DNA from: an uncultured Asticcacaulis sp.
GTDB lineage: Bacteria; Pseudomonadota; Alphaproteobacteria; Caulobacterales; Caulobacteraceae
Assembly: GCA_946480525.1 (NCBI GenBank)
Contig: CAMLLA010000048.1
Location: forward strand, 1 to 15,272
Direction of reading: 5' to 3'
DNA length: 15,272 nucleotides
The notes under the pieces were generated by a model, which did not search any database, was not told the DNA's origin, and saw nothing but the letters and a program-made list of their open reading frames with translations. Shown piece after piece: positions 6,146-12,854 of this stretch. The position numbers and the translations under genes were made by a program. Each line of letters begins with the position of its first letter. The stretch's first letter is position 1.

Positions 6146-7531
6146 ATGGCTGTTATTACCGGCAACACCACCGACGAAGATCTCTGGGGAACCTCAGGAA
6201 ACGACACGATCGACGCCGGGGGCGGGAACGATATCGTTCGCGCCATGGAAGGCGACGATGTGGCCGGCGGTGGCGAAGGCAATGACTTCGTGTCGGGCTT
6301 CACGGGTGACGATGTGCTTGGGGGCGGTGCGGGCGACGATGTGCTTTACGGCTATACGGGGACGGATGTCCTGAACGGCGGTGCGGGAGCGGACCTGCTG
6401 TGGGGCGACGACGGTAATGATGTCCTGGATGGCGGTGAAGGCGCTGACACCCTGTGGGGCGTACTGGGCGATGACATCTACGTCGTCGATGATCTGGGTG
6501 ATCAGGTCATTGAGACCGGCTACGACAGCTACGACGAAGTCCGGTCGTCGGTAAACTGGCAGGCCGGTGCAGCGATCGAAGCCGTCACCCTGACCGGCAG
6601 CGGGAATATCTCGGCCCATGGCAACGAAATCAACAACCTGCTGACCGGCAACGTCGGCAACAATATCCTGGCGGGAAATGACGGAGCCGATACGCTCTCG
6701 GGCATGGGCGGCAACGATAAGCTCGACGGCGGTGTCGGCAACGACCTCCTCAGGGGTGGCGATGGCAGTGACAGCCTCAATGGCGGCGACGGCTCGGACA
6801 CGCTGGAAGGCGATGTGGGCGACGACCGGCTGAACGGCGGCGCGGGTGTCGACGTGCTGACGGGCGGGAATGGCAATGACATCTTCGACGGTGGCCTTGG
6901 CGACGACGCCATGACGGGTGGCAAGGGCAATGACGTCTACGTCGTCGACCAGGCCGGCGACCTGGTGACCGAAGCCGTCGGCGAAGGCACGGATACGGTC
7001 AAAAGCAGCATCGGCTATACACTGACGGGCAATGTCGAGGTGCTGAGCCTGACCGGGTTCGGCAGCGTCAATGGCACGGGCAACAGCAGCGACAACACGC
7101 TGAACGGCAATGCCGCCAACAACCGGCTGTCGGGTGAGGACGGAGCGGACAATATCTTTGCCGGCGACGGCAATGACACGGTGATCGGCGGCGGCGGCCA
7201 CGACTGGCTGGTCGGCGGTTCCGGGGCCGACGACTATGTGTTCCAGGCGGCGGCGAACAACGGCTACGACATGATCATGGGCTTCGAGCACGGCGTCGAC
7301 CGTCTGGTGTTCAAAGGCTCGGACTACGGTTTTGTGGCGGGTCATGTGCTGACGGCGGCCGAGTTTACGGTGGGCGCGTCTGCCGTCGGCTCAAACGCCC
7401 AGTTTGTCTGGAACGACATCACCGGCCGTCTCTACTGGGATGCCGACGGCACCGGCGCGGGCGCAGCCTTTGAACTGGGCCTGATCGGCAACGGCGCGAC
7501 CGTCACAAAGGACGATCTGTTTTTCACCTGA
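6146..7531 (+). CDS. RTX repeat exoprotein B, 461 aa
   Basis: The smallest of the three RTX proteins. Repeats of the GGxGxDxUx type fill residues 18-108, 180-262 and 330-358. Two YVVD-type modules lie at about 109-183 ([16 protein letters not shown]...) and 262-335 ([16 protein letters not shown]...), each running into a 'GN...N-L-GN...NN-L-G' tail. The C-terminal 100 residues (362-461) are the secretion module. There is no signal peptide, no recognisable catalytic domain and no cysteine. The ATG at 6146 is preceded by GAAGGA at nine bases and gives the same MAVITG opening as RTX A; a GTG at 6053 directly after the RTX A stop is in frame but would read through the hairpin and the ribosome binding site. 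Only 93 bp separate it from RTX A, so they are likely one transcript. Probably calcium-dependent in folding after export; function unknown. Confidence 0.9.
   Translation: MAVITGNTTDEDLWGTSGNDTIDAGGGNDIVRAMEGDDVAGGGEGNDFVSGFTGDDVLGGGAGDDVLYGYTGTDVLNGGAGADLLWGDDGNDVLDGGEGADTLWGVLGDDIYVVDDLGDQVIETGYDSYDEVRSSVNWQAGAAIEAVTLTGSGNISAHGNEINNLLTGNVGNNILAGNDGADTLSGMGGNDKLDGGVGNDLLRGGDGSDSLNGGDGSDTLEGDVGDDRLNGGAGVDVLTGGNGNDIFDGGLGDDAMTGGKGNDVYVVDQAGDLVTEAVGEGTDTVKSSIGYTLTGNVEVLSLTGFGSVNGTGNSSDNTLNGNAANNRLSGEDGADNIFAGDGNDTVIGGGGHDWLVGGSGADDYVFQAAANNGYDMIMGFEHGVDRLVFKGSDYGFVAGHVLTAAEFTVGASAVGSNAQFVWNDITGRLYWDADGTGAGAAFELGLIGNGATVTKDDLFFT
7229..7528 (+). other. C-terminal type I secretion module of RTX B
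   Basis: Residues 362-461, homologous to the end of RTX A. By hand alignment the last ~190 bases are about 86% identical to RTX A, with identical runs of 23-27 bases, which is high for otherwise diverged neighbours. Confidence 0.75.
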
Positions 7532-7565
7532 GGCGTACGTGCGTAAGCAGCCCGCCGCCGGATAC

Positions 7566-7584
7566 GCGACCCGTCGGGGTTCGC
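7566..7584 (+). terminator. Weak hairpin after RTX B
   Basis: GCGACCC (7566-7572), loop GTCG, GGG-t-TCGC (7577-7584): seven pairs with one bulged T. No T run follows, so termination here is doubtful. The rest of the 202-bp gap to RTX C has a direct repeat TTGAACC (7592-7598 and 7631-7637) and an AT-rich patch, but no clear promoter. Confidence 0.25.
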
Positions 7585-7687
7585 TGGCAGGTTGAACCAT
7601 ATTGAATTGCTGTTAAGCACTTTGCTCAGTTTGAACCGGGCTTAAATTACCATCGCCGCGGGCAGGATTGCCGGCACAGGGACAACG

Positions 7688-7707
7688 GCTTGTTATCCGT
7701 AACAAGC
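7688..7707 (+). promoter_or_regulatory. Hairpin in the leader of RTX C
   Basis: A perfect 8-bp stem GCTTGTTA / TAACAAGC with a TCCG tetraloop, ending 13 bases before the AGAGGA ribosome binding site of RTX C. It does not cover that site. It could stabilise the mRNA leader or be a dyad operator. Confidence 0.4.
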
Positions 7708-7733
7708 GGACAGACAGGTCAGAGGAACATCAC

Positions 7734-10700
7734 ATGGTGAACATCATCATCGGAACGCCGGGTGACGACAGCCTGACGGGAACGGCTGCGGACGACAGCA
7801 TCGTCGGCGGCGCTGGCAACGATACCATCAGGACATACCAGGGCAGCGACTCCGTCGACGGCGTTGAGGGTAATGACTGGATCGACACCTACGGCGCCAT
7901 GCAGGTGGTCGGCGGCATCGGCCACGACACCCTGATGGGCGCTGCCTACGGAACCAGCGTAACCTCCGCCCTCCATGGCGCAGAGGGCGACGACTATGTG
8001 TCCGGAAGCGCGGGCAGTGGGGGGGCCTTTATTGGTTACGGCCATGAGGGCAATGACACCCTGTATGGTGAAGTGTCCACGGGCGGCACCGTTTTCCTCT
8101 CCGGCGAAGAAAATGCTGACATTATCCGGATCAGTTCGGGTGCGGGCGGATCGCTTCAGGCCTATGGCGGAACTGGCGGCGACCGGTTCGAGATCACCGG
8201 CGATCGTTACGTCTTCCTCGCGGGCACGCAGGCCGACATCACGATCAGGGATTTCGTTGCCAACGTTGTCGGTGATGTGCTGCGCTTCGATCTCGCGCAA
8301 CTGAGAAACTACAACCACACAAATCCCTTCGGCACCGGCCACTTCCAACTGATCCAGGACGGCGCCGACACCCTGTTCCAGGTACGGATCGACGGTGCGG
8401 CCGGCGGTGGCGCCTTCTATACGGTTGCCACGCTTGCGGGCGTCAACAAGTCACTTCTGACAGCGGCGCATTTCGGCGGCTATGACCCGAACGGTACGAC
8501 GCCCGTGGGGCTCAACCAGACCGGCACGACGGCCAATAACAACATTGTCGGCAGCGTCGGGGCTGACAACATCAATGGCGGCGCCGGTAACGACACCATT
8601 ACCGGCGATGACGGCAATGACAGCCTCCATGGCGGAGCCGGCGACGACTACCTGATCGGCGGGTTTGGCAATGACAGCCTGGATGGCGGTGACGGCAACG
8701 ACTATCTGACCGACTTCATGGAAAGCAATGTCACCGTGGTGGGCGGAGCGGGCAACGATACCATCTCCGTCACGATCGAGGACAATTTCGTTCTGGTCGC
8801 CGATGGCGGCATTGGCGATGACATGCTGAACGTCTCCATCTTCGGAGGCGGCGGAACGCTGAATGGCGGCGACGGCAATGACCTATTCAACATTCAAAGT
8901 TCGGGTGGCAACTGGACCTACCTGACCGGTGGCGCGGGACAGGACATCTATCGTTTGCCGTTCGTCGGCGAGATGTTCAGCATTACCGATTTTGAAGCCG
9001 GCGACGGCGGAGACCAGATCGACCTGCCGGGTATGGTGCCGGGGGGCAATCCCTTCCTTTCCGGCGATTTGCGGCTGGTCCAGAATGGCAGCGATGTCTA
9101 TCTGGAGTATGACGAAGGCGGTTCCACGCCGCGCCTGCTGGTGCTGGAAAACGTCGATGCCTCGGCGCTTACGGCGCACAACTTCATGGGCTACGCGCCC
9201 ACCACGGCAACGCCCGATCCGACGGGTACGCCTGGCAACGATACCCTGATCGGTTCGGCCGGCAATGACAGCATAGACGGGCTGGGCGGAGACGATGTCA
9301 TCAATGGCATGGGCGGCGCCGACACGCTTGACGGCGGCGCAGGCAATGACACGGTCAACGGCGGCGCGGGCGACGACCGTCTGGTGAGCAGCGTCGGCAG
9401 CGACACAATTGACGGCGGAGAGGGCAACGACACCATTTCCGCCTCCGTCGATAGATATTTTGTCCTGGCCGCTGATGGCGGCGCCGGCAATGACACGCTG
9501 CAAGTCACGATGATCGGGGGCAGCGGCACACTGAGCGGCGGCGATGGCGATGACCTGTTCGACCTTGATGGTGCCGGTGGCCCGATGGCCTATCTGTCCG
9601 GTGGCGCAGGGCAGGACAGGTATCTTTTGCCGTTTATCGGCGAGAAGTTCACCGTCACCGACTTTACCGCGGGCAACGGTGGCGACCGTATCGACCTCAG
9701 CCGTATCACGGAGCGGTTTGGCCGTCCGCCCGGCACCGATCTGTTCGCCACGGGCGACCTGCGGCTGGTCCAGGATGGCAGCGATGTCCTGCTGTACTAC
9801 AACGTAGGGAACAACACGCCCATTCTGCTGGTGATAGAGAATGTCACCGCCGCGGCGCTGACCCCCTACAACTTCATGGGCGCAGTGCCGATCATCGCTG
9901 CGACGACGCTGACGGGAACGTCGGGAACAGATAATCTGGACGGCACGGCCGGTAATGACAGTATCGACGGCTTTGCGGGTTTGGATTTCATCTATGGGCG
10001 CGCAGGCGACGACACTTTGAACGGCGGTGAGGGCAGTGACAGCGTTTACGGTGGAGACGGCAACGACCTGATCACCAGCGGCAGCACTACCAACAGCGAC
10101 AAACTTTTTGGCGGCGAGGGCAATGACACCATCTACGGCGGCAACGGGTTAGAGTATATTTACGGCGAAGGTGGAGACGACCTGATCTATACCGGCGGCG
10201 GCACAGGTATTGTCAACGCCGGTAATGGCAATGACACCATACACGGCGGCGCCCAATTCAATAGTTTTCTGGGAGATTACGGCGACGACGTCATCTATGG
10301 CTACGGTGACAATGATATTATCGATGGAGGCTACGGCCAGGACTCGCTCGACGGCGGCGAAGGCAATGACCACCTCAGGGGGGATGCCGGCGATGACACG
10401 CTGCTGGGCGGCGACGGAAACGACACCCTGGTCGGCGACTCAAGCACCACGGCGGGCAACGACTATATCGACGGCGGGGCGGGCAACGATACGATGTACG
10501 GCGATGGGGGCGACGATACCTTTATCGTCCGTGAAGCCGGCGACCGCGTTTTCGAGATCGAAAATGGCGGTTTCGACGTCGTCATGACCTATGCCGACTT
10601 CCAGGCCGGCGCCTATATCGAGAACATCACGGTCCTGGGGACGGCCAATGTCGTCGCTTCGGGCAACGCGTCGAACAATGTCATCACGGGCAACAGCGGC

Positions 10701-11627
10701 CGTAATACGCTGAAGGGCAATGACGGGAACGACACGATCGATGGCGCCGACGGTAATGACAAGATCGACGGCGGCAATGGCGATGACCGCCTCTATGGCG
10801 GCGCGGGCAGCGACCAGGTGACCGGCGGCGAAGGCTCGGACGTCCTGGAAGGTGGCGATGGTGGCGACCAGCTGAACGGCGGGGCGCGCTGGGACACGCT
10901 GCGCGGCGGCGAAGGCAATGACATCATCGACGGTGGCGCCGACAACGACGCCATGTATGGCGGCACCGGCAACGACACCTATGTCGTCGATCATATCGGC
11001 GACCGGGTCTATGAAAACCTCAATGAGGGCACAGACACGGTCAAGGCGTGGATCGACTATGCGATGAACGCCCATATCGAGGTGCTGTATCTCAGCGGCA
11101 CGAACGATATCTCGGGCACGGGCAACGGCCTGTCGAACAGCATGAACGGCAACAGCGGCAACAACACCCTGTCGGGTGGCCTTGGCAATGACAGCCTCTT
11201 CGGCTGGGAAGGCAATGACAGTCTGGTCGGCGGCAACGACCACGACCGCCTGTCGGGCGGCAACGGCACTGACACGCTTGTCGGCGGCCACGGTAATGAC
11301 GTACTAGGCGGCGGCACGGGCGCGGACGACTTCGTCTTCTCGTCGACCGCCATTAACGGCCACGATCACATCGTGGATTTCGAACACGGCCTCGACAGGC
11401 TGGTCTTCTCGGGCGCCGATTACGGCTTTGCGGCTGGTCATGTGTTGACGGCTGCCGAGTTCACCACCGGCACCGTGGCGGTCGGGTCGTCGGCGCAGTT
11501 CGTCTGGGACGCTGTGGGTCAGCATCTCTACTTCGATGCCGATGGTGATGGAGCAGGCGCCGCGATCGAGCTGGCCATGATCAGCAATGGCGCCGTGGTG
11601 ACGAAAGAAGATCTGTCCTTCACCTGA
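7734..11627 (+). CDS. Large RTX repeat exoprotein C, 1297 aa
   Basis: The largest RTX protein of the block. Layout: degenerate N-terminal repeats (1-142); beta-rich module 1 (about 144-282); nonapeptide repeats (283-327); module 2 (335-516); repeats (517-560); module 3 (559-746); a long repeat region (747-925) with broken spacing; two YVVD-type modules (928-1003, 1080-1155) separated by repeats; final repeats (1156-1197); and the secretion module (1198-1297). Modules 2 and 3 share GGDGxDLF, GGAGQDxYxLPFxGE, TDFxAGxGGDxIDL, GDLRLVQxGSDV and NFMG. No signal peptide, no enzyme motif, no cysteine. The start at 7734 has AGAGGA seven bases upstream; a farther in-frame start at 7668 lacks this. The protein does not begin with MAVITG and has its own 202-bp upstream gap, so it may be transcribed separately from A and B. 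Likely a calcium-stiffened extracellular or surface protein; function unknown. Confidence 0.9.
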   Translation: MVNIIIGTPGDDSLTGTAADDSIVGGAGNDTIRTYQGSDSVDGVEGNDWIDTYGAMQVVGGIGHDTLMGAAYGTSVTSALHGAEGDDYVSGSAGSGGAFIGYGHEGNDTLYGEVSTGGTVFLSGEENADIIRISSGAGGSLQAYGGTGGDRFEITGDRYVFLAGTQADITIRDFVANVVGDVLRFDLAQLRNYNHTNPFGTGHFQLIQDGADTLFQVRIDGAAGGGAFYTVATLAGVNKSLLTAAHFGGYDPNGTTPVGLNQTGTTANNNIVGSVGADNINGGAGNDTITGDDGNDSLHGGAGDDYLIGGFGNDSLDGGDGNDYLTDFMESNVTVVGGAGNDTISVTIEDNFVLVADGGIGDDMLNVSIFGGGGTLNGGDGNDLFNIQSSGGNWTYLTGGAGQDIYRLPFVGEMFSITDFEAGDGGDQIDLPGMVPGGNPFLSGDLRLVQNGSDVYLEYDEGGSTPRLLVLENVDASALTAHNFMGYAPTTATPDPTGTPGNDTLIGSAGNDSIDGLGGDDVINGMGGADTLDGGAGNDTVNGGAGDDRLVSSVGSDTIDGGEGNDTISASVDRYFVLAADGGAGNDTLQVTMIGGSGTLSGGDGDDLFDLDGAGGPMAYLSGGAGQDRYLLPFIGEKFTVTDFTAGNGGDRIDLSRITERFGRPPGTDLFATGDLRLVQDGSDVLLYYNVGNNTPILLVIENVTAAALTPYNFMGAVPIIAATTLTGTSGTDNLDGTAGNDSIDGFAGLDFIYGRAGDDTLNGGEGSDSVYGGDGNDLITSGSTTNSDKLFGGEGNDTIYGGNGLEYIYGEGGDDLIYTGGGTGIVNAGNGNDTIHGGAQFNSFLGDYGDDVIYGYGDNDIIDGGYGQDSLDGGEGNDHLRGDAGDDTLLGGDGNDTLVGDSSTTAGNDYIDGGAGNDTMYGDGGDDTFIVREAGDRVFEIENGGFDVVMTYADFQAGAYIENITVLGTANVVASGNASNNVITGNSGRNTLKGNDGNDTIDGADGNDKIDGGNGDDRLYGGAGSDQVTGGEGSDVLEGGDGGDQLNGGARWDTLRGGEGNDIIDGGADNDAMYGGTGNDTYVVDHIGDRVYENLNEGTDTVKAWIDYAMNAHIEVLYLSGTNDISGTGNGLSNSMNGNSGNNTLSGGLGNDSLFGWEGNDSLVGGNDHDRLSGGNGTDTLVGGHGNDVLGGGTGADDFVFSSTAINGHDHIVDFEHGLDRLVFSGADYGFAAGHVLTAAEFTTGTVAVGSSAQFVWDAVGQHLYFDADGDGAGAAIELAMISNGAVVTKEDLSFT
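8163..8579 (+). repeat. RTX C beta module, copy 1 (divergent)
   Basis: Residues 144-282 of RTX C. Recognisable as a relative of the next two copies by GGTGGDRF, IRDFVANVVGDVLRFDL, GHFQLIQDGADTLFQV, LTAAHFGGYDP and the TGTTANNNIVGSVGADNING tail that restarts the nonapeptides. It is shorter at its N-terminal side and clearly the most diverged. Confidence 0.55.
8736..9281 (+). repeat. RTX C beta module, copy 2
   Basis: Residues 335-516 of RTX C. Landmarks: GNDTISVTIEDNFVLVADGG, GGGGTLNGGDGNDLF, YLTGGAGQDIYRLPFVGE, ITDFEAGDGGDQIDL, GDLRLVQNGSDVYLEY, LLVLENVDASALTAHNFMG and TGTPGNDTLIGSAGNDSIDG. The same landmarks recur in the same order in copy 3. Confidence 0.7.
9408..9971 (+). repeat. RTX C beta module, copy 3
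   Basis: Residues 559-746 of RTX C. Landmarks matching copy 2: GNDTISASVDRYFVLAADGG, GGSGTLSGGDGDDLF, YLSGGAGQDRYLLPFIGE, VTDFTAGNGGDRIDL, GDLRLVQDGSDVLLYY, LLVIENVTAAALTPYNFMG and a TGTSGTDNLDGTAGNDSIDG tail. It has a small insert (ITERFGRPPGTDLF) relative to copy 2. Confidence 0.7.
11325..11624 (+). other. C-terminal type I secretion module of RTX C
   Basis: Residues 1198-1297, same plan as in A and B (DDFVFS...DHIVDFEHGLDRLVF...SAQFVWD...LYFDADGDGAGAAIEL...VVTKEDLSFT), but more diverged in DNA and protein than A and B are from each other. Confidence 0.75.
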
Positions 11628-11663
11628 GGACAGCCCGCCCTCACGGTCTCAGCGGAAAAATGC

Positions 11664-11696
11664 CTGCGGCGTCGCCTTGCGGGGCGGCGCCGGCAG
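11664..11696 (+). terminator. GC-rich hairpin between RTX C and the GST gene
   Basis: CTGCGGCGTCGCC (11664-11676) can pair with GGCGGCGCCGGCAG (11683-11696), with one T-G pair and one bulged G. No T run follows, so it may be a Rho-assisted or weak terminator, or just GC-rich pairing. It lies 37 bases after the RTX C stop. Confidence 0.3.
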
Positions 11697-11736
11697 CCAT
11701 ATCTGTGATCTCGCAAGTTACACTTGGAGACCTGCC

Positions 11737-12603
11737 ATGGCTGACACCGATCCCGCGAACAATCAACCCAGCGGCTATGTGCCGCCCCAGGTCTGGCAAT
11801 GGGACAGCCAGAATGGCGGCCAGTTCGCCAATATCAACCGGCCGATCTCCGGCGCGACGCACGACAAGGACCTGCCCACCGGCAAGCACCCGCTTCAGCT
11901 CTACTCGCTGGGGACGCCCAACGGCATCAAGGTTACGATCCTGCTTGAGGAACTGCTGGCCGCCGGCCACGCCGGTGCGGAATACGACGCCTGGCTGATC
12001 AAGATCGGTGACGGCGACCAGTTTGGTTCAGGCTTCGTGTCGGTCAATCCGAACTCCAAGATTCCCGCCATGCTCGACCGCTCTACCAACCCGCAGACAC
12101 GGCTGTTCGAAAGCGGATCGATCCTGTTCTATCTTGCCGAAAAGTTCGGTGCCTTCCTGCCGACCGAGCACTATAAACGTGCCGAGACGATGAACTGGCT
12201 GATGTGGCAGATGGGCTCGGCGCCGTTCGTCGGTGGCGGGTTTGGCCATTTCTACGCCTATGCGCCGTTCAAGATCGAATATGCGATCAACCGCTACGCC
12301 ATGGAAACCAAACGGCAGCTGCATGTCCTCGATACACAGCTTGGCAAGACGGAATATGTCGCGGGCGATGAGTACACGATCGCCGACATGGCCATCTATC
12401 CGTGGTACGGCGGCATCGTGAACAACGCCTATTCGGCCGCTGAATTCCTGTCGGTCGGCGATTACCCGTATATCCGCCGCTGGATGGACCTGCTCGAAGC
12501 GCGCATTGGCGTAAAGCGCGGTCGTCTGGTCAACCGCGCCGCCGATGGCCTGGCCGAACGCCATGACGCCAGCGACTTCGATACGCTGGCCGCGGCAGGA
12601 TAA
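11737..12603 (+). CDS. yghU: YghU-type glutathione transferase / disulfide-bond oxidoreductase
   Basis: A 288-residue cytosolic protein, the same length I recall for E. coli YghU. It carries the long N-terminal extension typical of the YghU/nu class (GYVPPQVWQWDSQNGGQFANINRP), then the thioredoxin-like domain: HPLQLYSLGTPNGIKVTILLEE (51-72), FVSVNPNSKIPAML (100-113) with the cis-Pro at 110, and FESGSILFYLAEKFG (124-138), where E125-S126 bind the glutathione gamma-glutamyl group. The helical C-terminal domain (146-288) contains GDEYTIADMAIYPWYGG (210-226), the usual GST C-domain N-capping motif. Family members bind glutathione and reduce disulfides or organic peroxides. The ATG at 11737 has GGAGA six bases upstream; a TTG at 11677 is in frame but unsupported. 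It starts 109 bp after RTX C with a hairpin between them, so co-transcription is possible but not shown. Confidence 0.93.
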   Translation: MADTDPANNQPSGYVPPQVWQWDSQNGGQFANINRPISGATHDKDLPTGKHPLQLYSLGTPNGIKVTILLEELLAAGHAGAEYDAWLIKIGDGDQFGSGFVSVNPNSKIPAMLDRSTNPQTRLFESGSILFYLAEKFGAFLPTEHYKRAETMNWLMWQMGSAPFVGGGFGHFYAYAPFKIEYAINRYAMETKRQLHVLDTQLGKTEYVAGDEYTIADMAIYPWYGGIVNNAYSAAEFLSVGDYPYIRRWMDLLEARIGVKRGRLVNRAADGLAERHDASDFDTLAAAG

Positions 12604-12633
12604 AAAAGACCGCCGTCAGGATAGACGGCGGTC
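12601..12633 (-). terminator. Intrinsic terminator, T run on the minus strand
   Basis: A perfect 10-bp stem GACCGCCGTC / GACGGCGGTC (12608-12617 and 12624-12633) with a 6-base loop. The run of six A at 12602-12607 is a T run after the hairpin when read on the minus strand. On the plus strand no T run follows. So it best fits termination of a leftward transcript, though the hairpin may also help end the GST mRNA, whose stop codon is at 12601-12603. Confidence 0.6.
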
Positions 12634-12679
12634 AGTAACCTCTGGGATGAGGCAACAGGGAAGAAAGCCATGAAGCTTC
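12601..12679 (-). ncRNA. Candidate small RNA of about 78 nt
   Basis: A promoter-like pair on the minus strand (-35 TTGTTC at 12714-12709, 17-base spacer, -10 TATAGT at 12691-12686) points toward a perfect hairpin with a six-T tail at 12633-12602. A start near 12679 gives a transcript of about 78 nt. It opens with the self-complementary GAAGCTTC, has a C/U-rich single-stranded stretch (TTTCTTCCC), a small CCTC-atccca-GAGG hairpin, then the terminator. No gene is annotated on this strand here. The pairing of promoter and terminator is seen; that it is transcribed is inference. The family, if any, was not recognised. Confidence 0.4.
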
Positions 12680-12685
12680 GCAATT

Positions 12686-12714
12686 ACTATAAAAATTGTG
12701 GTAATTTAGAACAA
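12686..12714 (-). promoter_or_regulatory. Sigma70-like promoter for the candidate small RNA
   Basis: TATAGT (5 of 6 to TATAAT) with an upstream TTGTTC (TTG of TTGACA) at exactly 17 bases, in an AT-rich patch. An AATTAC / GTAATT inverted repeat (12682-12687 and 12701-12706) overlaps it and could be an operator. The same patch could also serve rightward transcription of metN. Confidence 0.4.
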
Positions 12715-12793
12715 GTCAGAAATATCCCATCTGCTGTATAGAATGACTTCATTGTCCGACTTCGTCCGCGCCCCTTCCCGAAAAGGCGATTGA

Positions 12794-12813
12794 TCTCATA
12801 TGAATTTGTGAGA
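12794..12813. promoter_or_regulatory. Dyad in the metN leader
   Basis: TCTCATA - 6 bases - TGTGAGA: seven pairs including one T-G. It lies 41 bases before the metN start. It might be an operator or an mRNA hairpin. I looked for SAM-II riboswitch-like sequence in this leader and did not find it. Confidence 0.25.
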
Positions 12814-12854
12814 CAGGTGTTGCGGATGGACGCGGCACGGGTTATGCGCAGGCA

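Noticed and set aside
4640..7345. Long minus-strand open frames (367 and 383 residues) opposite RTX A and B
   Set aside because: They are the mirror of repeated GAC/GGC/AAT codons, giving Val/Ala/Ile-rich repeats without start signals. The plus-strand RTX reading has good ribosome binding sites and family patterns.
4118..11627. Dense short DNA repeats that resemble a CRISPR or tandem-satellite region
   Set aside because: The period is the 27 bases of a nonapeptide codon repeat, the copies are degenerate at third positions, and there are no constant repeats with unique spacers.
12462..12683. A 73-residue minus-strand frame overlapping the candidate small RNA and the GST end
   Set aside because: It runs through the intrinsic terminator and then opposite the GST coding sequence, so a transcript ending at 12602 could not encode it. 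The product has no recognised pattern.
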